Position numbers and translations under genes: made by a program. DNA of 64,000 bases from Nannocystis punicea. Lineage in GTDB: Bacteria > Myxococcota_A > Polyangia > Nannocystales > Nannocystaceae. The stretch covers positions 4,278,001 through 4,342,000 of the forward strand of contig NZ_CP114040.1 in the NCBI RefSeq assembly GCF_026965555.1. The letters run 5' to 3'. Every line of letters begins with the position of its first letter. The stretch's first letter is position 1. Below, piece by piece: positions 32,290 to 42,676 of the stretch. A model generated the notes under the pieces. It saw only the letters and a list, made by a program, of their open reading frames with translations, did not search any database and had not been told where the DNA came from.

Positions 32290-32510
32290 TGTCCCGAAGG
32301 ACAGGCGAGCGCCTTCCGCTCGACAGAACCGGATGGGACTCGGGGGCCGCGGGCGAGTTATGTCCCGAAGGACAGGTTCTCGTAGGGCACTCGATGGAGC
32401 GGAAGGGGCTCGGAGGTCTGCGGACGCGGTGTGTCCCGCAGGACAGAGAAGCGCCGGAGGACTCGCCTGTGCGCCGAGACGCTCGATCTTGAGATGTCCA
32501 GGAGGACAGG
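32290..32510. repeat. Degenerate 71-bp repeats in an intergenic region
   Basis: Between a stop codon at 32151 and the GNAT gene at 32599. Units begin with TGTCCCGAAGGACAGG or close variants at 32290, 32361, 32432 and 32495 (spacings 71, 71 and 63). The remainder of each unit aligns loosely (for example GCTCGACAGAACCGGATGGG against ACTCGATGGAGCGGAAGGGG). Each unit opens with a small hairpin of the same CTGTCC/GGACAG type as the 14-bp family. No gene is seen from 32152 to 32598. Confidence 0.65.
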
Positions 32511-32536
32511 CGAGCACTCGGGGCGAAGTGTTCAAG

Positions 32537-32606
32537 GCATGTCTATGAAGACATGTCCTCGAGGACATGACCGATAGGACATAATTTTCAGGGCATGTTC
32601 AATCGA
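32537..32606. repeat. Five-unit 14-bp palindrome array at the GNAT 3' end
   Basis: Units start at 32537, 32551, 32565, 32579 and 32593, and the last overlaps the stop codon of the leftward GNAT gene. It contains the unusually AT-rich spacer ATAATTTTCA, read from the minus strand as TGAAAATTAT. Confidence 0.85.
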
Positions 32607-33042
32607 GCGGCCGCGTCATCAGCACCCGCGGGGGCGCGGTGAAGCCGGAGCGGCGGTAGAGCTCGATCGCGGGGGTGTTGTCGGTGCGGACCATCAGGTG
32701 GACCGCGCGGGCTCCGTGGGCGCGGGCGGAGGCGAGGGCGGCGTCGAGGAACAGGCGGCCCCGGCCGGCGCCGCGGACTTCGGCGCGGAGATAGAGCTCG
32801 GTGAGGAAGGCGTCGCGGCCGCCCCACTCGAGGTCGAAGCCCCAGGTGAGGATGAAGTAGCCGAGCGGGTTGTCGCCGTCGAGGCCGAGGACGACGGTGC
32901 CGAGCGCGGGCGAGCCGATCAACGTGCGCAGCGGCGCCTCGCCCGGACCGCGCCGCCAGGGGATGTGCTCCAGGCGGTTGAAGTCCTCCATCATGTCGAG
33001 GATCGCGGGGACGTCGGAGCTCGTGGCCGGGCGAAAGTGCAT
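32599..33042 (-). CDS. GNAT-family N-acetyltransferase
   Basis: A 147-residue single-domain acetyltransferase. Strand 1 is MHFRPATSSDVPAILDMMEDF, and strand 4 is LTELYLRAEVRGAGRGRLFLDAALASARAHGARAV, where RGAGRGR is the acetyl-CoA pyrophosphate-binding loop (R/QxxGxG/A). The C-terminal part, NTPAIELYRRSGFTAPPRVLMTRPL, is the usual GNAT ending. The substrate cannot be read from the sequence. It is divergent from the kinase gene at 33213. Confidence 0.85.
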   Translation of the reverse strand: MHFRPATSSDVPAILDMMEDFNRLEHIPWRRGPGEAPLRTLIGSPALGTVVLGLDGDNPLGYFILTWGFDLEWGGRDAFLTELYLRAEVRGAGRGRLFLDAALASARAHGARAVHLMVRTDNTPAIELYRRSGFTAPPRVLMTRPLD

Positions 33043-33212
33043 CGTGCCGGCACTATAGGGCGCACCGCGGACCTTGCGCGCCTTGGGTCGGTTTCGGCCG
33101 CTGCGGCGCCTCCGGGCCCGCCGGGCGCCGATCCATGCGCGGAGAGCGGCGCCGCGCAGGCGCGCGCGCGGGCGTTGTCGCCGGACGGCGTTGCCGGCAA
33201 CATTGCTGGGGC

Positions 33213-35004
<1,792 letters not shown>

Positions 35005-35018
<14 letters not shown>

Positions 35019-37374
35019 GCGCCGGTTGGCGCTGGCCCTGCTGGCGGCGGTGAGCTGCGCCCCGCGGGCGCCGACGACCGCGGCCCCACGTGCCCCTCAG
35101 AACATGTCCGCAGAGACATCCGGGGCGTCGGCGGTGGCCGCCTGCGACGAGCAGGCGAGCGCGGTCCAGGACGGGCTGGTGCGCCTGGCCGACCGCTACC
35201 TGTGGGAGGAGATCGAGCTGCTCGTGCAGGCCCACGTGGCCACGCGCGGCCGGCCCGACGGCGAGCGCTGCGCGGAGGCGACGCGCGAGGCGCTGACGAC
35301 GGTGACGCTGCGCTGGGCCGAGCAGGGCGCCGAGTCGGGCGGGTCGCAGAGCCACGCGCTGGCCCGCCAGGCCTACGCGGCGCTGCGCCAGCACTTCCCC
35401 GCGGCCGCCGAGTCGCCGCTCTTGCACCACGCGATGGGCAAGCTCGAGTGGGCCCGCGCCGAGCGGCTGACGCTCGAGATCGGCGAGCGCACCCTGACCG
35501 ACGACGCGCTGCGCGAGGCCCACGCCCACCACCGCGCCGCCCTCGCCGGCGGCCTGCCGGCCGAGCAGGCCGCCCGCTCGGCCCGCGCCCAGCTCGACGC
35601 GGTCCGCCGCGTGCGCGAGGGTGAACCCCGCCCTTGGGACATGTCTGAACAGACATGTCTCCCGGACCCGCGCGGCCGCTGCACCGACCCGGTCCCGCGC
35701 GTCGCCCCCGGCGAGCTGACCGCCGGCGACCGCGAGTGGCTGGCCGCCTACGACGCCTTCCTGGCCGAGCCGGGCCTGCAGAACACGCCCGAGGCCGGGC
35801 AGGTCGCCGTCGAGCGGGCCCAGCTGCTGATGCTGTACCGCCGCTGGGACGAGGCCGAGGCCGGCCTGCGCGCGGTCACCGGGCCGGCGCGCGAGCAGGC
35901 GCGGGCGCTGCTGGTCGGCCTCCTGCTGGCGCGCTGGATGGAGGCGGCCAGCGCCGGCGAGCGCTCGGCGGCCCGCGTCGCATTGGTCGCCGCCGCGACC
36001 GAGGTCGAGGCCGCAGGCGGGCCGCAGTCGGCCCAGATCGCCGCCCTGCGGCGCGCGGCGCTGTGGGCCCAGGCCGAGGAGTCGGAGGCCATCGGCGACG
36101 ACGCCCGCTGCGGCGAGGCCTTCGAGGCGCTGTACGCCGACCTCGGCGCCGACCTCGACGCCGCGGCCGAGGCGGCCGACGGCGCGGGCCGCTGCTACGA
36201 GCGCGCCGGCATGACGCAGAAGGCGATCGACTGGCTCGAGCGCATGGCCGACGTCCACCGCGAGGACGCGCGCGCCCCCGACGCGGTGCTGCGGCTGGCC
36301 CGGCTGCACGAGCGGATCTTGAACGACGAGCAGGCCCGCGACCGCTACCTCGACCTGGTCGCGCGCGCCCCCAAGCACCGCGCCGCGGCGACCGCCCGCC
36401 GCCGCTCGCTGATCCTCAGCCTGCGCGCAGGGACATTGCCCGAAGGACAGATGGACGCGCTGATCCGCGGCCGCCCGGAGGAGCGCACGCTGGCGGCGGC
36501 GATCCAGTTCCGGGCGGTGATGCGCCCCGGCGTGACCCCGGAGGCGGCCGAGAAGTACATCGAGCGGTTCGGCAAGGAGGGCGGGCCGCGGCGGCAGGCG
36601 ATCGCCCACGCGTACGCGGCCGAGGCGTGGCTGCGGGCCTCGTGCCCGGTCGAGGGCGCCGAGGGCCTGTGCGTCGAGTTCGGCCGCGACCGCACGCCGG
36701 CGCGGGTGGTCGCTCGCGTGGCCAAGCCGCACGCGCGGGGCCGCGAGCACCTCGAGCGCGCGCAGAAGCTGCTGCCCGAGGTCAGCGGCGGCGAGGTCGA
36801 CAAGCTCGAGGCGCCGATCGCCGTCGACGCCGAGGAGGCGCGGGCCGCCCTCCGCCAGGTCGCGCTGCTGCAGGGCGACCTCGACGCCGAGTCGGCGCTC
36901 ACCAGCCAGCCGCCCAAGAGCCTCGACCCGGCCCGCTCGCGCGCGTGGCTCGAGGTCCGCAAGGCCGAGGTCGAGCGCATGAGCACGGTGTACGAGGGCG
37001 CCACCGGGGCAGCAGGCGGGCGCGACCAGGCCGCCGCGCTGATCGAGACCCGCAAGGCCCAGGTCTACGAGTCCGACCTGGCGCTGCTCGACGAGGTCGC
37101 GGCCGCCGTCGAGGCCGCCGGCGACGCCGGCCTGGCCCAGCAGATGCGCGAGCTGGCGGCCCAGCGCCGCGAGGCGGTGTTCACCGCGTACGCCCGCTGC
37201 CTCGACCACGTGGCCGCGTGGGGCCACGACCCGGGCGGCCAGAGCGCCCTGTGCCGCAACGGCCTCGGCCGCCTGGTCGGCCGCTACGAGGAGCCGCTCG
37301 AGTACACGCCCGACAGCGACGGTCGCGTGCTCGTCAGCCATGAGGCCAAGCCGCGCGCGGCGAAGCGGCGGTGA
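35005..37374 (+). CDS. TPR-rich lipoprotein
   Basis: A 789-residue protein that begins inside the 3' end of the kinase gene (ATG at 35005), so both are co-translated. The leader RRLALALLAAVSCAPR carries a lipobox. The body is helical with many TPR-like pairs, for example QVAVERAQLLMLYRRWDEAEAGLRAV, DAADGAGRCYERAGMTQKAIDWLERMADVHRE and RYLDLVARAPKHRAAATARRR. No catalytic motif is seen. As a periplasmic lipoprotein with repeats it may work with the periplasmic part of the overlapping kinase (inference). Hairpin pairs interrupt linkers near 35100, 35635 and 36430. Confidence 0.75.
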
Positions 37375-37397
37375 ACGAAGGGCATCTGCCCATTCAA

Positions 37398-37473
37398 ACA
37401 TGCTCGAATAGACATGTTTACGAGGACATCTTTATTAAGACATGTCCTTTGAAACATGTTCTTAAGGACATCA
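37398..37473. repeat. 14-bp palindrome array, AT-rich version
   Basis: ACATGT-like cores at 37398, 37412, 37426, 37440, 37454 and 37468 are spaced exactly 14 bases. The spacers here are unusually AT-rich (for example TTTATTAAG). The array lies just after the TPR lipoprotein and before a convergent gene. Confidence 0.85.
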
Positions 37474-37564
37474 GAATTTGCCGAGCTCGCGCGGGTGCAG
37501 GGCCTGTCGATGCCGGCCGCAGCATGGCCGGCGCCTCGGCCACACGGCGCCGAGACAGCGCCCG

Positions 37565-37690
37565 TCCGAGCTCGCAGGAGGTCGCGCGTGCTCGGGCGCG
37601 GCGCCCTTCGAGGCAGGCCCGCAGCAGGCGCGCGTCCGGCCAGCCAGGACGCCGGAGTCGGATCCAGGCGACCTGTCCTTCGAGACAGCC
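37565..37690 (-). pseudogene. Decayed partial copy of the adjacent TPR-gene 3' end
   Basis: The stretch with AGGCCCGCAGCAGGCGCGCG and, after a gap, CCGGCCAGCCAGGACGCCG matches the coding bases around 37764-37832 of the neighbouring gene, minus about 30 bases. A second trace, GCCGAGCTCGCGCGGG near 37482, matches the end of the same gene. It lies directly downstream of that gene. I judge it a worn tandem duplication; the match is by eye and covers only parts of the interval. Confidence 0.4.
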
Positions 37691-38803
37691 TCAGTCGCCG
37701 AGCTCGCGCAGGAGGATCCGCGCGCGCAGGCGCCGGCGCTCGTCGGCGCGGGGGCCGTCGACGTAGGCCCGCAGCAGGGCGCGGGCCTCGGCGCGGGCGG
37801 CCGGCTCGGCGGTGTCGGCCAGCAGGACGCCGAGGTTGAACGACAGCTCCGGCGGCAGCTTGTCCGGCGCCGCGGTGTCGAGCCCGCGCTCGGCGACTGC
37901 GCTGCGGTAGGCGGCCTCGGCGGCGCGGCGGTCGTGGCGGCGCACCTGGGCCACGCCGAGCCCGAGGAAGGCCGCGTAGCGCAGGCGCGGCGAGGGTGCC
38001 TCGGCCGCCAGCGTGTACAGCCGCACGGCCTCGCCGAGGTTGCCGGCCGCGAGCTCGGCGGCGGCCCACGCGAGCGCGGCGGCGTGGTCGTGAGGCGCCA
38101 GCTCGAGCGCGCGGGCGAAGCGGCGCCGGCCGTCGCCCGGCTCACCGGAGAGGAAGGCGATCCGCGCGCACGCGGCCGCCAGCACCGCCGCGCCCTCGCG
38201 GTCGCGCAGGCGCAGGAGCAGCGGATCGGCGCGGTCGCGGCAGATCGGCGCGGCCCGCTCGCGCGGGTCGGCGTCGTGCAGCGCGGTGAACCGCAGCGCC
38301 AGGCTCAGGGCGTAGGGGTCGTCGGCGGTGACCGCCAGCGCGGCCGCGACGTCGCGCGCCAGCGCGGCCCCGTCGATCGGCTCGTCGCGCTTGCCCGGCT
38401 CTTCGGTCCGCCGGGCGACGGCGTCGAGGTAGACCGCCACGTCGCGCGTGAGGCGGTAGACGGCGCGCGCCCCGGCCGTCAGCGGCAGCTCGGCGACGGC
38501 CGCGTCGATGTCGCCCACGCGCCCCGACTCGTGGGCCAGCACTGCGAGCGCGTAGGCGCGCGCGGTCGAGGTCGCGTCGCGGCGCAGCAGGGCGAAGCGG
38601 ACCGCCAGGGCCCCCGCGTCGTCGCCGCAGCGGAGCAGCAGGTCGGCCCGGGCGAGCGCGCGGGTGCTGTCCCCCGGGACAGGTGCCGGGGCGCACGGAT
38701 CGACCACGACCGGGGCCGGCGGCGGGGCCGGCGGCGCCTTGTCCGTCGCCGTCTGACGCGCGCAGGCGAGCAGGAGCGCGCAGAGGAGCAGGACGCGGGG
38801 CAC
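37691..38803 (-). CDS. TPR-repeat lipoprotein
   Basis: A 370-residue secreted protein starting with GTG. The leader VPRVLLLCALLLACARQ ends in a lipobox, followed by a Pro-rich stretch and CAPAPVPGD. The rest is helical with TPR-like units: ALARADLLLRCGDDAGALAVRFALLRRD, GRRRFARALELAPHDHAAALAWAAAELAAGNLGEAVRLYTLAAE, and LGLGVAQVRRHDRRAAEAAYRSAVAERG. It resembles the other TPR lipoproteins of this window in style but is not a close copy. No partner is evident on the same strand. Confidence 0.75.
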   Translation of the reverse strand: MPRVLLLCALLLACARQTATDKAPPAPPPAPVVVDPCAPAPVPGDSTRALARADLLLRCGDDAGALAVRFALLRRDATSTARAYALAVLAHESGRVGDIDAAVAELPLTAGARAVYRLTRDVAVYLDAVARRTEEPGKRDEPIDGAALARDVAAALAVTADDPYALSLALRFTALHDADPRERAAPICRDRADPLLLRLRDREGAAVLAAACARIAFLSGEPGDGRRRFARALELAPHDHAAALAWAAAELAAGNLGEAVRLYTLAAEAPSPRLRYAAFLGLGVAQVRRHDRRAAEAAYRSAVAERGLDTAAPDKLPPELSFNLGVLLADTAEPAARAEARALLRAYVDGPRADERRRLRARILLRELGD

Positions 38804-38818
38804 GGAGCGGGCAGGATA

Positions 38819-39142
38819 TCAGCGCAGGGGGAAGTTCTCCACGAAGCAAGAATTGTCGGCCCGGTCGCGGACGCAGTCGAGCAATTCTCCCAGCGTCGGC
38901 GAACGTGACCCGTCGGCCGCGACGGGCTCGCGGACGACGACGTCACCGCCGCCAGCGGGACCGTGGATGGGGCCGGGTCCCTGGGCGGAGCGCCGCAGAG
39001 ACGGCCGCGGCGACAGGACGGTCGGGTGCGGGGGCGGGAGAGGATGGTCCGGTGGCGACGGTCTGGACCGAAGGAGCGGTCTTCTCGGGCCCGTCAGGGC
39101 GCAGCGAGGACGATGTCTTCGAGGACATGTCCATCGAGACAT
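38819..39142 (-). CDS. Small open frame, doubtful gene
   Basis: A 107-residue frame whose last 40 residues (VVVREPVAADGSRSPTLGELLDCVRDRADNSCFVENFPLR) look like real protein, while the first 65 are Arg/Pro-rich and probably non-coding. It ends 16 bases upstream of the TPR lipoprotein start, which would fit a small leading gene. The ATG lies in a hairpin unit near 39140. It could be the remnant of a longer gene. Confidence 0.3.
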   Translation of the reverse strand: MSRWTCPRRHRPRCALTGPRRPLLRSRPSPPDHPLPPPHPTVLSPRPSLRRSAQGPGPIHGPAGGGDVVVREPVAADGSRSPTLGELLDCVRDRADNSCFVENFPLR

Positions 39143-39172
39143 ACGACAGCCGCGCGCCGTCGTCGGCCGGGC

Positions 39173-39427
39173 TCACCGCAAGTCGCCGCGGTCGAGATTC
39201 ATGTTCGAGCGCCGCACCGAGAGCTCGTGGCGCACGCGCCATTCTTCCATGTACCGGTGGCACCAGGCGCCCCCGAGCTCGCGGAACGCGTGTCGCGCGG
39301 CCTCGCTGCGGTCGCCCGTGGCCAGCGCCCGCTCGAACAGGGCCTCGCACCCGGGACAGATCCACAGCCGACCGAACGCCACACCTCGACCAGGTCGAGC
39401 GGACGATCCTCCTCGCGCCGCGAGCAC
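39173..39427 (-). CDS. Small hypothetical protein
   Basis: An 84-residue frame. The C-terminal 60 residues (LWICPGCEALFERALATGDRSEAARHAFRELGGAWCHRYMEEWRVRHELSVRRSNMNLDRG) have a CxxC pair, a helix-rich pattern and the base composition of coding DNA. No family is recognised. The start is uncertain, and the whole 38.8-39.6 kb area may hold broken genes. The opposite strand offers only low-complexity frames. Confidence 0.35.
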   Translation of the reverse strand: MLAARGGSSARPGRGVAFGRLWICPGCEALFERALATGDRSEAARHAFRELGGAWCHRYMEEWRVRHELSVRRSNMNLDRGDLR

Positions 39428-39673
39428 GTGGGGGCACGCGACAGCGATCCGCTGCGGCCGTGGCGATCGCAGTGTCCAGTCTCGTCGCGCGAGCCCGCCG
39501 GCGAGCCGTGGCGCCGAAAATAAAATGTCCTTCGGGACATGTCATGACATTCTCGGCGATTCGTCGCACCCCGCGCCGGCGGCCGCCCCGCCGTGAGCAG
39601 AGGCCGATCTGCGGCGAACGACGAATGCCTGAATAGGCGGAGTCGACGCGCGTCCGTGCGCATCGAGGTTTCC

Positions 39674-40210
39674 ATGCAAAAGTTCATCGTGACCCTGTTG
39701 GCGCTCCTCTTCAGCGCGACCGGTTGCAGCTTCACGCTCTCGTCGCAAGGCGGCGGGTGGGGGTCCGAGGGCCCCGCGCCGCTGATGGCCGGCCGCGGCT
39801 ACGGCTGGGCCTCCTCGGCGGACCCGGGCAGGCACGGCCGCGGGAAGCCGGCCCGGCGCGTCGACGCGGCCGAGCGGCCCGCCACCAAGGGGAGCGGCGC
39901 GGCGCCCACCAGGGCGAAGCAGCCGGCGATCACGTGGGCGGGCGAGGTGCCGCAGAAGCCGGCGATCACGTGGGCGGGCGAGGTGCCGCCGACGCAGGCC
40001 AAGAAGCCGGCGATCACGTGGGCGGGCGAGGTCCCGGCGAAGAAGGAGCAGCCGGCGATCACGTGGGCGGGCGAGGTCCCGGCGAAGAAGGAGCAGCCGG
40101 CGATCACGTGGGCCGGGAAGGTCCCGCCGAAGCAGGCCAAGAAGCCGGCCGCGAAGGCGAAGCAGCCGGCGATCACGTGGGCGGGGGAGGTCCCGCCGGC
40201 CCGGCGATGA
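39674..40210 (+). CDS. Lipoprotein with six PAITWAGEVP repeats
   Basis: A 178-residue protein. The ATG at 39674 gives a leader MQKFIVTLLALLFSATGC with a lipobox; the longer upstream frame is not leader-like. A Gly-rich segment follows, then six copies of (Q/K)PAITWAGEVP separated by short Lys/Ala/Gln/Pro linkers (residues about 85-176). The Trp and the hydrophobic core are invariant in all copies. No family is known to me. The repeats resemble short surface-binding or scaffold repeats. The gene is followed by a strong intrinsic terminator and stands alone on this strand. Confidence 0.75.
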   Translation: MQKFIVTLLALLFSATGCSFTLSSQGGGWGSEGPAPLMAGRGYGWASSADPGRHGRGKPARRVDAAERPATKGSGAAPTRAKQPAITWAGEVPQKPAITWAGEVPPTQAKKPAITWAGEVPAKKEQPAITWAGEVPAKKEQPAITWAGKVPPKQAKKPAAKAKQPAITWAGEVPPARR

Positions 40211-40255
40211 GGTCGAGCGGGCGCGGCGCCGAGGCGCGCGCCGACCCTGCTCACA

Positions 40256-40288
40256 CGGCCATGTCCATGAGGACATGGCCGTTTTTTT
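40256..40288 (+). terminator. Intrinsic terminator built from the hairpin element
   Basis: CGGCCATGTCC and GGACATGGCCG form a perfect 11-bp stem with the loop ATGA, followed by seven T at 40282-40288. It follows the repeat lipoprotein gene by about 45 bases. It is the clearest case where the 10+4 palindrome element makes a textbook terminator. Confidence 0.9.
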
Positions 40289-40456
40289 CGCGGCTCAGGC
40301 GGCCGCGAGCGACGGGAGGGCCCCGCGGACCGAGCGGCGGGCGCGGCCGGGCGGTACCCTCGACTCGCATGTCTCTTGCGACAGGTGGCGAGCAGGGCGC
40401 CTTCGTCGGCGCTGTCCGAGCCCGGCGGGCCGAGCCGCGAGGAAGTCGGGAAGAGA

Positions 40457-40488
40457 CATGTCCAAACGGACATGTCCTTCAATCGGGG
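40457..40488. repeat. Hairpin pair at the vWA gene 3' end
   Basis: Two CATGTCC cores 14 bases apart overlap the last codons and the stop of the leftward vWA gene. Read on the minus strand it could fold as a terminator hairpin, without a clear T-run. Confidence 0.7.
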
Positions 40489-41612
40489 ACGAAGCTGCTG
40501 CAGGCCTCGTCGACCACGGTGGTCAGGGCCTCGGCGAAGGCGTCGCCGATCGGGTCGTCGCCGCGCTTCTTGCACATCGTGCGGTACAGGCCGCGCGCGC
40601 CGAAGGTCCCGGCGACCTCGCGCAGGACCTCGGAGTCCTTGACCTCGCCGCCGCCGTAGGCGTTGTCGCAGCCGCCGTCGTCGCCGCCGATGCCGAGGAA
40701 CACCACGCGCTCGGCGTCGCCCTTGGCGGCGACGATGGCGTCGTGGATCTCCTCGGCGTCCGCGGGGTCGACCAGCGACTCGTCCTCGTCGGTGATGGCG
40801 ACCACGAACAGCACCGAGTCGGCGCGCGAGAAGCCGGCGTTGACCGCGACCCCGGGGTCGAGCGCTCTGGCGGCGGTCCACGCCGGCTGCTCGTCCTCGT
40901 CGTCGTCGTCGCTGCAGGTGTCGGGGAGCGACTCGTAGCCGCCGTTGTCGCCGCCGTTGCCGGCGAGGGCCTCGTCCTGGTCCGGCAGCTGGACCACGCA
41001 GGCGAAGTTCTGCGCGATCGTCGGGTCGTCGGAGGCGAGCCAGTTGCGGCCCGCAGGGAACTCGCAGTCGGTGTCGCCGGCGCCGTAGTTGTGGAAGTTG
41101 GGCGGCTTGGGGCAGGCGTTGATGACTGCGACGTGGAAGTCGTCGATGCCCTCGCCGACCTCGAGCGCGAGCGTGGCCTGGATCTCCGCGAAGGTCGCCG
41201 GCAGCGAGGCGAGCGCGTCGGCCATGCTCGCCGAGGCGTCGACCACCAGCAGGACGTCGACCTTGGTGCACACCTCGAAGATGCCGGGCAGGTCGGGCGC
41301 CGGCGGCAGCGTGGTCGCGTCGCCGGTCGCCGGCGAGGAGTCGCCGCCGGTGCTCGTGCCGTCCTCGCTGCTCGCGGTGGTCGTCGGCGCGGCGCCGGTG
41401 GTCTCGCCCGCGCTGCCGCTGCCGTCGGTCGGCGCCTGCGTGTCGCTGCCGCCGACGCCGGTCGAGGTGTCGCCCGTGCTCGCGGTGACGCCGGCGGTCG
41501 CGCTGGTCAGGCCGCTGGCGAAGCCGCCGGCGTCGGAGTCATCGCCGCCGGCGCACGCGGCGAATAGGGCGAGATGACCGAAGAGACATGTGACGGGCCG
41601 CGCGAGCTTCAT
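40479..41612 (-). CDS. vWA-domain lipoprotein
   Basis: A 377-residue secreted protein. The leader ends in AACAGG, a plausible lipobox. A Ser/Thr/Gly-rich linker of 85 residues follows (GLTSATAGVTASTGDTSTGV and so on), typical of Nannocystis-type lipoproteins. The vWA domain starts at VDVLLVVDASASMADAL, the DxSxS metal site, and runs to the end, with a Cys-rich acidic insert (PDTCSDDDDEDEQPAW) and FVVAITDEDESL. Such lipoproteins bind ligands or other proteins through the metal site, but no partner is known. Its 3' end overlaps a hairpin pair. Confidence 0.82.
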   Translation of the reverse strand: MKLARPVTCLFGHLALFAACAGGDDSDAGGFASGLTSATAGVTASTGDTSTGVGGSDTQAPTDGSGSAGETTGAAPTTTASSEDGTSTGGDSSPATGDATTLPPAPDLPGIFEVCTKVDVLLVVDASASMADALASLPATFAEIQATLALEVGEGIDDFHVAVINACPKPPNFHNYGAGDTDCEFPAGRNWLASDDPTIAQNFACVVQLPDQDEALAGNGGDNGGYESLPDTCSDDDDEDEQPAWTAARALDPGVAVNAGFSRADSVLFVVAITDEDESLVDPADAEEIHDAIVAAKGDAERVVFLGIGGDDGGCDNAYGGGEVKDSEVLREVAGTFGARGLYRTMCKKRGDDPIGDAFAEALTTVVDEACSSFVPD

Positions 41613-41675
41613 GGGGCGCGATCCTGCGCGCGCATTTCCACGCGCGGGTCACGGCCGCGTGGCAGCTCGGCGGCG

Positions 41676-42578
41676 CTACGGGCCGATCGGCCGCGGATCC
41701 CAGGCGACCAGCGCCCGGTAGAACCGGGCCGGATCGAGCCGCGGAGGCAGGCCCGCGACCTGGCCGTCGCCCAGCTCGACGGCGATCCAGCCGCCGGCCT
41801 GCCGCTCCGCGAGGTCGAGGCTGAAGAAGCGGCTCGGGACGCGGCGCGCGAGCTCGGCGAACTCGGGCGGGGCGACCGCGTCGGCGATCTCCCACGCGGG
41901 CGCCTCGACGAGCGGGCGCCCGTCGGCGATGAAGCGCCGCCACTCGCGCGGCAGCGGCATGTCGCTCTTCGGGTGATTGCCGAGCGGCACGAGCGGCTCG
42001 TACGCGCGGAAGACCAGGCCGCCGACGAGGTCGTCCCCCTGGCGCTCGAGGAAGTTGCCGACGACGCGGCGGACCTCGGCGACGTCGTCGGCGGCGCGGA
42101 TGAAGCACGCGTCGCTCCACTCGTGCTTGCGCGACTTGACGTAGTCCTTGACGACGAGCGCGCGCCCGCCGAACTGCGCCAGCGCTGCGTGGATCTGCGG
42201 CCATTCGAGGCGGTCCCCCTGCGGCATCACCACCGTCTGCGGGGTGTCCTCGCCGAGGTGCGGCAGCGCGGCGGGCAGCAGGTGCGCGCTGCGATACGCC
42301 GCGGGGTCGTTGACCAATTGCAGGCCGCGAGCGCCGAGGCCGGCGAACAGCGCGTCGTAGGCCGCGAGCGGCAACATCCAGCCGCGGTAGATCGCGACCT
42401 CGAGCTCGTCCTTCGCAGACACGCGATGAAGCGCGGCCGCGACGTCGCCGGCGACCAGCGCCTCGAAGTCGACGCACGACCACGGGAGGCCGACCTCGTC
42501 CGCGGCCTCGACCTCGGGCGCGAACGCGCGATCGGGGCGGCGATCGACGAGAGGGTCGGTGCAGAAGAGTACGCGCAT
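41676..42578 (-). CDS. ATP-grasp-like protein
   Basis: A 300-residue cytoplasmic protein. Features of the ATP-grasp fold are RALVVKDYVKSRKHEW in the lysine strand region, FLERQGDDLVGGLVFRAYEPLVPLG, and the C-terminal FSLDLAERQAGGWIAVELGDGQVAGLP, where the last part carries the acidic metal-binding residues. The N-terminal 100 residues (MRVLFCTDPLVDRRPDRAFAPEVEAADEVGLP) form a Rossmann-like pre-domain. It resembles the family of small ATP-grasp proteins linked to peptide or ester bond formation, but no modified precursor is seen nearby. Substrate unknown. Confidence 0.7.
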   Translation of the reverse strand: MRVLFCTDPLVDRRPDRAFAPEVEAADEVGLPWSCVDFEALVAGDVAAALHRVSAKDELEVAIYRGWMLPLAAYDALFAGLGARGLQLVNDPAAYRSAHLLPAALPHLGEDTPQTVVMPQGDRLEWPQIHAALAQFGGRALVVKDYVKSRKHEWSDACFIRAADDVAEVRRVVGNFLERQGDDLVGGLVFRAYEPLVPLGNHPKSDMPLPREWRRFIADGRPLVEAPAWEIADAVAPPEFAELARRVPSRFFSLDLAERQAGGWIAVELGDGQVAGLPPRLDPARFYRALVAWDPRPIGP

Positions 42579-42676
42579 GCGGACATTCTAGCGGCCGCCC
42601 GTGCGCGCCGCTGGGGCCCCCTCCGCGGGCGCATGCGCGACATCGGCCGACAACGCCGCTGCGGCCCTCTGTTACG

